Source: Chloroflexota bacterium (lineage in GTDB: Bacteria; Chloroflexota; UBA11872). Taken from it: DNA of 64,000 nt. Under the pieces are notes generated by a model. That model saw only the letters and a list, made by a program, of their open reading frames with translations, searched no databases and was not told where the DNA came from. This document shows, piece after piece, positions 6,915 to 14,676 of this stretch (the first letter of the stretch is position 1; each line of letters starts with the position of its first letter). The DNA lies in contig JAJDZU010000024.1 in the NCBI GenBank assembly GCA_022824495.1, positions 471,472-535,471 of the forward strand, given 5' to 3'. A program made the translations under genes and the position numbers.

Positions 6915-8586
6915 CCTCGCTCATGAAGTCGTCGTCCGGCTTCTTGGCCACGGGAATCGGGCGGTTTTCGCATACGATCGCCTCGGTTGTCAGCGTCATG
7001 ATCCCCACGCTCACAGCAGCCCGTATGGCGGCAATTTCAATGGCCGCCGGGTCGATGATTCCACGCGCATAGAGGTCCGTGTAATCGCCCACCACCGCGT
7101 CCCAGCCGTGCCAGTCGGGCAACTTGCGCACCCGGTTGACGATGACGGAGGGATTCACGCCGGAGTTTCGAGCGATGCGGCGCATCGGCGCCTCCAAGGC
7201 GTCAACCAGGATCCGTGCCCCGACCGCTGCATCGCCGCTGAGCTCGTCCGCGACCTCCTGAGCGGCTACCTGGGCGCGCACGAGCGAAGTGCCGCCCCCC
7301 GGCACGATGCCTTCGCGCAGGGCCACTTTGACGGCGCCAACGGCGTCGTCGGCCTTGTCCTTCAGATGGTTGATTTCCTGCTCGGTTACACCGCCCACGG
7401 CCACGATGCCCACGGACCCGCCGAGACGAGCAATCCGGCGCTCGAGCTTCTTTACGAAGTTCGGATTCGTCTCTTCTTCAAGCTGCGCGCGCAATTGATT
7501 CTGGCGATCCTGGATGTCCGCCTCATGGCCCGCGCCCTCCAGGATGACGGTGGCTTCGCGGTTGGCGACGATGCGTCGGCAAGAGCCCAGCCACTCCAGC
7601 GGCACGTCCTGCCAACGGATGCCCAGGCTGCTCGACACGACCGTGGCGCCGGTTAGGACCGCAAGGTCTTCCAGCAAATCACGCATCTCGTCGCCGAAGG
7701 AGGGGGACTGGATGGCGACCACGTTTAGGTTGCCGCGCAGCTTGTTCTGAAGCACAAACGTCAGGGCATCGTGCCTGAGAATGTTCGAGACCAGGAGCAG
7801 GTTGCGGTTATCGCTGGCCGCGACCTTATCCATAATGCTCCGAAGTTGATCGGCGGAAACGAGATCCTGGTCGGTGAGCAGGACCCTGGCATTCTCCAGC
7901 GAACCCTGCATTTTGTGGGTGTCGGTTACGAAGTAGGGCGAGATCCAGCCCTTGTCGACCTGCATCCCCTCGACATATCGAGGTTCGAGACGTTTGCCCC
8001 ACCGGTGGTAGTCCACGGTGACGAGCCCGTCGCGCCCAACGCGGCTCATAATCTCGCCGACGATTCGGCCAAGCTCGATATCGTCGCCCGATATCGTGGC
8101 GACGTGGCGGATTTCCTCGGCACTCTCAACGGGCTGAGCCAGGTCGCGCAGGCGCTCGATCGCGGCTTCCTGAGCTCGCCAGAGGCCCTCGCGCAGCAGC
8201 ATCGCGTTCGCGCCGGCGGCAATGTTGTAGAGACCCCGATGCACAATGGCCTGCGCCAGCACCGTGGCCGTGGTCGTGCCGTCCTCCGTCATGGAGTTGG
8301 TCTTGGACGCGGCTTCCTTCATGATCTGGATACCCAGATCGAGAAGCACGTTGTTTACCCGCTCGATCTCATTGGCGACGGTCACCCCGTCGTTTGTGAT
8401 CTGTGGCGGGCGCAGTGTCCGCGCAAAGGCCACATTCCGGCCACGAGGCCCGAGCGTGGACCCTACGGTGTTGGCAACGATATCGATGCCGGCACGCAGC
8501 GTCTCACGGGCCTCGTGACCGAAGCGGACTTCCTTCTTCTCGGGCGGGGGAAGCTTGTCCCCAATCGTGCCCGGAATATTGGGCAA
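6901..8586 (-). CDS. groL: Divergent chaperonin GroEL (Cpn60)
   Basis: A 561-residue group I chaperonin subunit. ATP-site elements are retained: GPRGRNVAF, NDGVTV (Asp66, equivalent of E. coli D52), EDGTTTATVLAQ (Asp102, equivalent of D87), and DDAVGAVKVALREGIVPGGG near the C-terminus (equivalent of D398). It differs from typical GroEL in an N-terminal extension of about 15 residues (NIPGTIGDKLPPPEKK) and in the C-terminus, which ends DDDFMSEGGIY with no GGM repeat. Start is TTG 8586, nine bases after groS. It works with GroES to refold proteins. The divergence suggests it may be a specialised second copy; another groEL elsewhere would support that. Confidence 0.93.
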   Translation of the reverse strand: MPNIPGTIGDKLPPPEKKEVRFGHEARETLRAGIDIVANTVGSTLGPRGRNVAFARTLRPPQITNDGVTVANEIERVNNVLLDLGIQIMKEAASKTNSMTEDGTTTATVLAQAIVHRGLYNIAAGANAMLLREGLWRAQEAAIERLRDLAQPVESAEEIRHVATISGDDIELGRIVGEIMSRVGRDGLVTVDYHRWGKRLEPRYVEGMQVDKGWISPYFVTDTHKMQGSLENARVLLTDQDLVSADQLRSIMDKVAASDNRNLLLVSNILRHDALTFVLQNKLRGNLNVVAIQSPSFGDEMRDLLEDLAVLTGATVVSSSLGIRWQDVPLEWLGSCRRIVANREATVILEGAGHEADIQDRQNQLRAQLEEETNPNFVKKLERRIARLGGSVGIVAVGGVTEQEINHLKDKADDAVGAVKVALREGIVPGGGTSLVRAQVAAQEVADELSGDAAVGARILVDALEAPMRRIARNSGVNPSVIVNRVRKLPDWHGWDAVVGDYTDLYARGIIDPAAIEIAAIRAAVSVGIMTLTTEAIVCENRPIPVAKKPDDDFMSEGGIY

Positions 8587-8595
8587 GGCGGCTCG

Positions 8596-8898
8596 CTAGC
8601 TGATGATGGCGAGAACGTCGCGCTCGCTGACGATGAGGTAGTCCTCATCGTCTAGGCGCAACTCGGTCCCCGCGTACTTGGCGTAGAGAACCTTGTCGCC
8701 TTCCTTGATCTCCAGCGGGATCGTCGTGCCTTCGTCGTTCACACGACCGGACCCGACGGCCAGCACGGTGCCTTCCTGCGGCTTTTCCTTGGCCGTGTCC
8801 GGCAGCACGAGTCCGCTTGCCGTCGTCGTTTCGCGGTCTTCGGGCTGAATCAACACGCGGTCGCCAAGCGGCTTGACCTTGGTCGCAACCGTGGCCAT
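8596..8898 (-). CDS. groS: Co-chaperonin GroES (Cpn10)
   Basis: A 100-residue GroES. The N-terminal [12 protein letters not shown], the mobile-loop region [25 protein letters not shown], and C-terminal [14 protein letters not shown] then [14 protein letters not shown] match the family along its whole length. It forms the seven-membered lid of the GroEL cage. A strong GGAGGAG site precedes the ATG. It is first in the chaperonin operon. The upstream 90 bases contain no CIRCE operator, so HrcA control is not indicated, and I see no convincing -35/-10 pair. Confidence 0.96.
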   Translation of the reverse strand: MATVATKVKPLGDRVLIQPEDRETTTASGLVLPDTAKEKPQEGTVLAVGSGRVNDEGTTIPLEIKEGDKVLYAKYAGTELRLDDEDYLIVSERDVLAIIS

Positions 8899-9122
8899 GC
8901 AATCTCCTCCGTGACAGTCCGACGCGAGATTGAACGTCTGCGTCGCAGATAAGTGATAGCTGCCGAGTCGTTAAGGGCAGCAACAAATCATGATAGCCGA
9001 TGCTATCGCCAGCATCGCGGGGGACGCTGAACTGCTTGATGGTACCCCACCGCCGCGCGCGCCGCAGCGATTCTTCGTAGGATGCGGCTTGCTGCGCCAG
9101 TACCCACCGCTGGGGATTCGAC

Positions 9123-10352
9123 GTGACGCCGAGCCTCGAGGCGAGCGCTCCTTCAACACCGTTCGACCTGCTCATCCGCGGTGGAACCGTCATCGATCCG
9201 TCGGCGAATGGATCGGTACGAGCCGACGTCGGCGTCGTGGACGGCCGAATCGCGGCGGTGGCCCCTGACCTGGCGGGCAAGGCCACGGAGGTTGTCGACG
9301 CGGGCGGGGCCTATGTCGTGCCGGGCTTGGTCGACTTTCACGTCCACGTGTACTGGGGCGCTACCGTCTGGGGACTGGAGGCCGACAAGATTGGCGCCGC
9401 GGGTGGTACCACCGCATTCCTCGATACCGGCAGCGCCGGGGCAATCTCGCTTGCGGGGCTTCGCCGCTATGTCATCGAACCTGCCAGCACCCGAATCCGT
9501 GCACTTGTCAACATCTGCACGGCAGGTCTGGTCACCACCCTGGGCGAGTTGCGCGATCCGCGCTACCTGGACATTGACGGGACCGTCCGCGCGATCGATG
9601 CGAATCGGGACATCGCGCCCGGCGTCAAGATTCGCTATTCGGAGAACATCGTCGGCGCAGGCGCCCAGGCCAGCGCCGCGCTTGACGCTGCCGTGGAAGC
9701 TGCCGAACAGGCCGGGGTCTGGCTGATGGTCCATATCGGATACACCCCCGAACCGATTCCGGATGTGCTGGCGCGACTTCGGCCTGGCGACGTGATCACA
9801 CACAGCTACTCGCCGTTGGCTGGCGGACTGGTGGACCTCAAAGCCCGCGGAGTGCTTCCCGCCGTATCTGCGGCGCGAGCCGCGGGGATTGAGTTTGATA
9901 TCGGGCACGGCAAGAGCAGCTTCGGGTGGGAGACGGCGCAAACGGCGCTGGATGCAGGATTCCCGCCGGACTTCGTCAGTTCGGACTTGCACCGCGGCTG
10001 TGTGCATGGCCCCGCGTTCAGCCTGCCCAACGTGATGACCAAGTTCTGGCTCCTGGGGATGCCGCTCGAAGAAATCGTGGCGCGCTGCACAATCGCCCCC
10101 GCCAGGAAACTGGGTCTTGACGCCGGCACGCTGCAAGTCGGCGCCGAGGCCGACATTGCGGTCTTGGCCGTGGAAGAGGGTCCGGTCACGCTGGTCGATT
10201 GCACCGGCGTGGAACGAACCTGGGACCGAGAGTTGCGCGCCGCCCACACATTCCGCGCGGGCGTGCGGCTGGATCCCAAGGTGCTCGGGCCCTCCGAGGA
10301 ATTGCCAGTAGAACTATCGTCGCAGCCAATGACTCGCGACGCCGACGCCTAA
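9123..10352 (+). CDS. Amidohydrolase/deacetylase-family metallohydrolase (dihydroorotase-like)
   Basis: A 409-residue TIM-barrel amidohydrolase. The beta-sandwich N-terminus (DLLIRGGTVIDPSANGSV) is followed by the metal motif VDFHVHVYWG, GGTTAFLDTGSAG, a likely bridging lysine in APGVKIRYSEN, metal histidines in VHIGY and ITHSYSP, DIGHGKSSF, and the aspartate in SSDLH. The family includes EF_0837/Atu3266-type proteins that remove acyl groups from small amino-acid derivatives. It is cytoplasmic. The start at 9123 is an upstream ATG-equivalent; the first conserved residues begin about 14 codons later, so the true start may be slightly downstream. It is divergent from the chaperonin operon. Confidence 0.82.
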   Translation: MTPSLEASAPSTPFDLLIRGGTVIDPSANGSVRADVGVVDGRIAAVAPDLAGKATEVVDAGGAYVVPGLVDFHVHVYWGATVWGLEADKIGAAGGTTAFLDTGSAGAISLAGLRRYVIEPASTRIRALVNICTAGLVTTLGELRDPRYLDIDGTVRAIDANRDIAPGVKIRYSENIVGAGAQASAALDAAVEAAEQAGVWLMVHIGYTPEPIPDVLARLRPGDVITHSYSPLAGGLVDLKARGVLPAVSAARAAGIEFDIGHGKSSFGWETAQTALDAGFPPDFVSSDLHRGCVHGPAFSLPNVMTKFWLLGMPLEEIVARCTIAPARKLGLDAGTLQVGAEADIAVLAVEEGPVTLVDCTGVERTWDRELRAAHTFRAGVRLDPKVLGPSEELPVELSSQPMTRDADA

Positions 10353-10354
10353 GG

Positions 10355-10567
10355 CTAGTCCTCCAGGTATCGCGCCAGCGCGGTAAAGGCCCGGGCCAGT
10401 TCCAGGCCCTCCTCTTTCTCCATGTGCATGATCAGACCGCGTTCGAAGAGTTCCAACGTGACCGTGCCGTGGGTCGTCTCCTCGGAGATGGCTACGGCGT
10501 CGCTCAAGTAGACCTCCTGAAAGACGTTCTCGTGCTGGTGGTCGCCGTTCGGTGACGTGCTTTCCAC
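10355..10567 (-). CDS. Small acidic protein of unknown function
   Basis: A 70-residue acidic, soluble protein. I do not recognise a family. The core reads SEETTHGTVTLELFERGLIMHMEKEEGLELARAF, predicted as a short beta segment followed by a helix. The GTG at 10567 has AAGGGG nine bases upstream, which supports it as a real gene. It sits two bases from the end of the convergent amidohydrolase and downstream of the LarA-like gene, possibly in one transcript with the latter. Confidence 0.55.
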   Translation of the reverse strand: MESTSPNGDHQHENVFQEVYLSDAVAISEETTHGTVTLELFERGLIMHMEKEEGLELARAFTALARYLED

Positions 10568-10691
10568 GTGATCACCCCTTCCGCCGCGGCCGCTGCGCCG
10601 TGATCGAGAGTCTACTGAGGTTGCCGCGCCCGCGTCTGCACGGCTGCACTCGGAAAGTACGGTCGCTCACGCACGACGTAGCTGCCCGGAG

Positions 10692-11945
10692 TCAGGCGGC
10701 GATATACGGAATCGTAAAGGGTCCGCGTGGGAGCACGCAGGTGCGGTCCGAGGGACCCGTCAACTCGCGGGTTCGTCGCGCGACATCCGGACAGGGAACA
10801 CAATGCGCGGCGCGGATCTCATCGTCCGTCAGTCCGTCGGCGTGCAGGTGTACGGTGGCGCTGTCGAGCACTCGACCGAAAATCTGGTTCTGCCACTGGT
10901 CGCCGCGAACATGTCGAGCTTCGCGGATGGACTGAACCATCGCGCCCGGCGTTGTGTGTTCACGCAGAATGTGTACGAAGTCGCCGTGTCCCGCGCCCTC
11001 ACGACACTCGGCAGCCATCACGATGTGACCGCCTGGACGCACGATCTGCGCCGCGGCGTCCATTCCCTTAACGGCCTGGTAGAGATTCAGATCCAGCGGA
11101 TGTCCGCCGTTGGTCGTAATCACGAGGTCGTACGCCTCGTCGACTGGCTGCATCGCCGCCTGCAGTGCCGCGCCGCACCCGGCGTCATGCACCGCCTCCA
11201 GTTCGCCGGCAAAGATGCCGGTGATCGCACCGTCACCCGCGATCGTCACGTTCACGCTGAAATCGCAGCCAGCCAGCCGAGCCGCTTCGCGCTGTTCGCG
11301 GTGGATGGGATTGCCGGCGAGCGTGCCCCACCGAGCGTTGGTATGCCCGATCATCTCGGCGTCGTGATTACGCAGAATGCTCGCTTCGCCCGCGACGCCG
11401 GGCAGAATCAGCTTGGCCCCGCCACTGAAACCGGCAAAAAAGTGCGGCTCGATCAGGCCCAGGGTGATTCGAATGTCAGCGTCAAGGTATCGGCGATTGA
11501 TGAGCACGGGTCGCCCTGACGAGGTCGTGCCGATATGCCGCAAGCTCGATTCGTCGTGGGCGTCATGGTTGGTGATCCTGAGTTGGCGGTGCAGATCCCG
11601 GCCGATCATGCGGTCGAGTTCGTCGTCTCGGGTTGGTCGATGCAGACCGGTGGCCACCAGCACGTGCATTCGGTCCGACACGCCGGCGCCCAACTCGCCC
11701 ATCAGGGCTTCCAGCATCAGCCGATTCGGAGCCGGCCGCGTACTGTCACTGATCACGACCACGATAGAGCTATCCGGACGCACAAGGTCGGCGAGCGGCG
11801 GGCTGGCGATGGGCCGGCGCAGGGCCTCACGCAGCGCCTGGCCCGGATTGTCGACGCGCGGCGGGTCGCGCGGTTCAATGACGTCGGCGTCTTCGTCAAG
11901 TTCGACGGGCAGAGTACCGTCGCCGTAGGCGAGCTCTACGCGCAT
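10692..11945 (-). CDS. larA: LarA-like nickel-pincer lactate racemase family protein
   Basis: A 417-residue member of the LarA/DUF2088 family. Residues that in Lactiplantibacillus LarA bind the nickel-pincer nucleotide or act as acid-base groups are all visible: ATGLHRP (His102, equivalent of H108), EPHFFAGFSGGAKLILPG (His168 and Lys178, equivalents of H174 and K184) and RNHDAEMIGH (His194, equivalent of H200). Family members racemise or epimerise 2-hydroxyacids in the cytoplasm. The cofactor genes larB, larC and larE are not in the window. Its presence fits with the two Ldh2-type 2-hydroxyacid dehydrogenases 6 kb away, although it is not in their operon. The substrate need not be lactate. 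Confidence 0.85.
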   Translation of the reverse strand: MRVELAYGDGTLPVELDEDADVIEPRDPPRVDNPGQALREALRRPIASPPLADLVRPDSSIVVVISDSTRPAPNRLMLEALMGELGAGVSDRMHVLVATGLHRPTRDDELDRMIGRDLHRQLRITNHDAHDESSLRHIGTTSSGRPVLINRRYLDADIRITLGLIEPHFFAGFSGGAKLILPGVAGEASILRNHDAEMIGHTNARWGTLAGNPIHREQREAARLAGCDFSVNVTIAGDGAITGIFAGELEAVHDAGCGAALQAAMQPVDEAYDLVITTNGGHPLDLNLYQAVKGMDAAAQIVRPGGHIVMAAECREGAGHGDFVHILREHTTPGAMVQSIREARHVRGDQWQNQIFGRVLDSATVHLHADGLTDDEIRAAHCVPCPDVARRTRELTGPSDRTCVLPRGPFTIPYIAA

Positions 11946-12124
11946 TCCAGGGGCCTTCGAGAATTTCGCCCGAGTCTAGGCGAGTATCCGGGTTGTGAGC
12001 GGTTTTCGTGTTAACATAACGGTCCCCATCCGCACGGTGTGTGCATCGGGAGGCGGGAAAAGCACCCAGTCGCCCGTTGCCAGGGAGTACGACGTTCGAT
12101 GCTTGTTACTCACCCGAGGCGATG
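11946..12124 (+). other. Divergent intergenic leader between larA and the recombinase
   Basis: About 180 bases with no convincing gene. It is somewhat AT-richer near 11996-12020 (TTGTGA ... TAACATAAC), which could hold promoter elements for the recombinase, but the spacing is not canonical. No riboswitch or small RNA fold that I know is recognisable. Confidence 0.3.
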
Positions 12125-13018
12125 ATGCGCGCCAGCGTGGACGATTTCGTTCAACATTTACGGACTGAACGGGGATTATCAAAGAACACGTTGGCCGCCT
12201 ACCGGAGCGACCTGCGGCAGTTCGAGACGTTTCTACAAAAGGCCGGCCACGGCAACTGGGATGTCCCGCCCAAGGTGGTTCGTTCCTTCATGACCGATCT
12301 CATTCAACGTGAGTACCGGCAGACCTCGCGAGCTCGCAAGCTGGCGGCGGTCAAGGCCCTGTATCGCTACCTGGTGTCCTCGGAAGCGGTGGCCACGGAT
12401 CCCACCGCCGGTATGGACGGCGCTCGCGTGGCTCGGCGTCGTCCCCGAATAATCACCACGGCCGAGGTCGAGCGCCTGTTGGAACTGGCCGCGGACGCAT
12501 CCACGCCGGAGCGCATGCGGGATCGCGCAATGCTGGAAGCCCTGTACGCCACCGGGATGCGCGTTTCTGAGCTCGTTGAGTTGAACGTGGACGACGTGGA
12601 CTGCTGGGCACGTGAGATCGTGTTGGGCCGGGACGGCGCCAGCGCTCGCACCGTACCGCTGTCGGAACGCTCGGCCGAGGCGCTACAGGCCTACCTGACC
12701 ACCGGGCGCGAAAAGCTGCTTCGTCGTGTCGATGAGCCTGCGGTGTTTCTGAATCATCGCGGCAACCGGCTCACCCGTCAGGGCTTCTGGCTGATCGTCA
12801 AGGCCTACGCAAAGCGCTCCAACATCCAGACGCCAATCACCCCGCATACGCTGCGTCACTCGTTTGCCGCGCATCGACTGCAGGGTGAGAGCAGCGTGCG
12901 CGAGGTCCAAAAGCTGCTCGGTCATGCCAGCCCGGCGACCACCCAGGTGTATGCGGAACTGGCGCGTGAGAATCAACCGCAGGCATCAGGTGGTTCGGGG
13001 GCCGGGCGCCAGGCGTGA
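12125..13018 (+). CDS. Tyrosine recombinase, XerC/XerD-like
   Basis: About 297 residues with an N-terminal SAM-like DNA-binding domain (DFVQHLRTERGLSKNTLAAY) and a C-terminal catalytic domain. Catalytic Arg146 (TGMRVSEL), His241/Arg244 (HTLRHSF), His267 (LLGHASP) and nucleophile Tyr276 (TQVYAEL) are present. The beta2-beta3 hairpin that usually reads GKGxKxR reads GRDGASAR here, so the conserved catalytic lysine is missing. Xer proteins resolve chromosome dimers at dif with FtsK. The second of two adjacent ATGs (12125) was chosen because GAGG lies 5 bases before it. The stop overlaps the next gene start (GTGA). No mobile element surrounds it, so it is probably the chromosomal Xer or a relative. 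Confidence 0.85.
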   Translation: MRASVDDFVQHLRTERGLSKNTLAAYRSDLRQFETFLQKAGHGNWDVPPKVVRSFMTDLIQREYRQTSRARKLAAVKALYRYLVSSEAVATDPTAGMDGARVARRRPRIITTAEVERLLELAADASTPERMRDRAMLEALYATGMRVSELVELNVDDVDCWAREIVLGRDGASARTVPLSERSAEALQAYLTTGREKLLRRVDEPAVFLNHRGNRLTRQGFWLIVKAYAKRSNIQTPITPHTLRHSFAAHRLQGESSVREVQKLLGHASPATTQVYAELARENQPQASGGSGAGRQA

Positions 13019-13842
13019 CCGAAGCCGCTCGCGGCGGAGAAATCCTGCGCGCGGCAGCTGGCGGCACTCCCCCGGAGTGGGCGCTGGTCAGTGGCAGCGG
13101 ATTGGCAGGCCTGACCGGAGCGTTCGAGACTCGCCGAGTTCTTGACTATGCGGACGTTCCAGGACTTCCCGGAGCCACAGTCTTTGGTCATCCCGGGCGC
13201 CTGCATCTGGCGACGGCGGGCGGTGTGCCCATCTGGCTCTGCCAGGGGCGCCCGCACTTCTATGAGCACGGCGACATGCAGCCAATTGCCAGTTTTGTGC
13301 GTGTACTGCTGGATGCCGGCGTATCTCGGCTGCTGCTAACGAATGCGGCAGGAGCGCTCAACCCGGCCTTTAGGGCGGGCGACGTGATGGTTCTGCGTGA
13401 CCACTTGTTTCTGCCGGGACTGGCGGGGCACCACCCGCTGCTCGGGCCGAACGATGCGCGCGGCGAACGGTTTCCCGCAATGGCGGGCGCGTACGACGTG
13501 ACCTTGCGCGCTGCTCTTGCACGGGAGCTTGGACGTGCCGGCTTGAGAGTTCGCGAAGGGGTCTATGCGATGGTCGGCGGCCCGTCCTATGAGACTTCGG
13601 CGGAGACGTTACTGCTGCGTCGCGCCGGGGCCGACGCGGTCGGGATGTCGACAGCGCCGGAGGTTGTCGTCGCTCGACACGCCGGCGCACGAGTCGGCGC
13701 GGTAGCGACCATCACGAATGTGGCCGGAATCGACGAGACGTTGGACGGCGGTCACGCTGCGGTCGTGGACACGGCATCGGCTGTTGCGCCGCGCCTTGGA
13801 TCCGCCCTGGCAGCTGTTATCGGGCGCTTCGACCCCGCCTAG
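13015..13842 (+). CDS. Purine nucleoside phosphorylase (PNP/MTAP family)
   Basis: A 275-residue trimeric-type PNP. Seen are ALVSGSGLAGL (phosphate loop), GRPHFYEHG (canonical GRxHxYEG), LLLTNAAGALNP, the PSYETSAE motif, DAVGMSTAPEVVVARHAG and ITNVAGI. It cleaves purine nucleosides with phosphate to the free base and ribose-1-phosphate in salvage. In GMSTAPE the ST-E signature of PNP is retained rather than the MTAP variant MTxxPE. The GTG start overlaps the recombinase stop by 4 bases. Its 3' end overlaps the convergent glycosyltransferase by 4 bases. Confidence 0.92.
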   Translation: MTEAARGGEILRAAAGGTPPEWALVSGSGLAGLTGAFETRRVLDYADVPGLPGATVFGHPGRLHLATAGGVPIWLCQGRPHFYEHGDMQPIASFVRVLLDAGVSRLLLTNAAGALNPAFRAGDVMVLRDHLFLPGLAGHHPLLGPNDARGERFPAMAGAYDVTLRAALARELGRAGLRVREGVYAMVGGPSYETSAETLLLRRAGADAVGMSTAPEVVVARHAGARVGAVATITNVAGIDETLDGGHAAVVDTASAVAPRLGSALAAVIGRFDPA

Positions 13843-14543
13843 CTCGCGCAAAGCCGCAGCAGATGGCGGAGATAGCGCAGCCCTTCCATCGGAGACGCTT
13901 TGCTGGAAGCGCGTATGCGCCGGTCGAATGTGTACGGAACATCGACCACCCGTCCGGAATCGGTGCGAACGAGGACTTCCAGGAGGAGCTTGAAGCCGAC
14001 GGGCTGCAAGACGGTGCCGTCGAGGATTCGGCGGCGAAACGCGAAGAAGCCGCTGCCAGGATCGGAGGTTCGTCGAGCGGCAGGCAGCAGGAATTGCGAG
14101 ATTCGCGACGACTCCCGGCTGACCACTCGTCGCCAAGGGCCGCTTAATCCCAGTTCGCGGCCGCCGGGCGTGTAACGGCTGGCCACGGCGATATCGGCGC
14201 CGGCTGTAAGCGCGTCGATCAGCGTCGGAACGATGTGCGGCGGATGCTGGAGGTCGCCGTCCATAACCACAACGATGTCTTCCGAGACGCTGTCGAGGAC
14301 CTCGGCCACAGCTCGCGCCAAACCCCGTCGCGTCAAGCTGTGGTTAAGGCAAACGGTCGGGTTGCCGCGAGCGAGTTCCCGAATCTCGCACGTTGTGCCG
14401 TCGGTACTGTCGTCCGCGAATTCGATGCGGAACCGAGCGTTGCCGAGCGCGGCGGTCACCTGCTCCACCAGCGGACCAGGGTTTCCGCGTTCGTTGAAGG
14501 TCGGCACGATCACGGCAATTGTGGGCGTGCTGCTAGACGGCAT
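13839..14543 (-). CDS. Family 2 glycosyltransferase (polyprenyl-phosphate mannosyltransferase-like)
   Basis: A 234-residue GT-A fold protein. IAVIVPTFNERGNPGPLV starts the nucleotide-binding domain; FADDSTDGT and VVMDGDLQHPP give the two acidic motifs, the second being the DxD metal site; SRYTPGG and DPGSGFFAFRR follow. This matches dolichyl/undecaprenyl-phosphate mannosyltransferases (DPM1-like), which transfer a sugar from GDP- or UDP-sugar to a lipid carrier at the membrane face. There is no C-terminal membrane segment. It is convergent with the PNP gene and divergent from the guanylyltransferase fusion, a plausible source of GDP-mannose. Confidence 0.85.
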   Translation of the reverse strand: MPSSSTPTIAVIVPTFNERGNPGPLVEQVTAALGNARFRIEFADDSTDGTTCEIRELARGNPTVCLNHSLTRRGLARAVAEVLDSVSEDIVVVMDGDLQHPPHIVPTLIDALTAGADIAVASRYTPGGRELGLSGPWRRVVSRESSRISQFLLPAARRTSDPGSGFFAFRRRILDGTVLQPVGFKLLLEVLVRTDSGRVVDVPYTFDRRIRASSKASPMEGLRYLRHLLRLCAS

Positions 14544-14597
14544 GGAACTGATTTTGCGGCTGACAGGTGGTGGTAGCGCGCGAGCCTAGCACCGGCG

Positions 14598-14625
14598 TTG
14601 ACAGGCCAAAGTCCGACCGTAGACT
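14598..14625 (+). promoter_or_regulatory. Probable promoter of the guanylyltransferase fusion
   Basis: TTGACA (14598-14603) and TAGACT (14620-14625) are separated by 16 bases, with a predicted start site near 14632. The TAG of the -10 hexamer is also the last in-frame stop before the coding frame, so translation must begin between about 14632 and the ATG at 14677. Confidence 0.5.
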
Positions 14626-14676
14626 GAAGCTGCGCCCCACGTCACGGCACATAGAATCCCCACACACGCCGTAGTC

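Noticed and set aside
8992..9007. Inverted repeat GATAGC-CGAT-GCTATC upstream of groS, considered as a CIRCE-like operator
   Set aside because: It does not match TTAGCACTC-N9-GAGTGCTAA, the arms are only 6 bp, and it lies about 95 bases before groS.
11996..12124. Possible riboswitch or small RNA before the recombinase
   Set aside because: I could not match it to cobalamin, SAM, TPP or SRP RNA core motifs, and no stable fold stood out.
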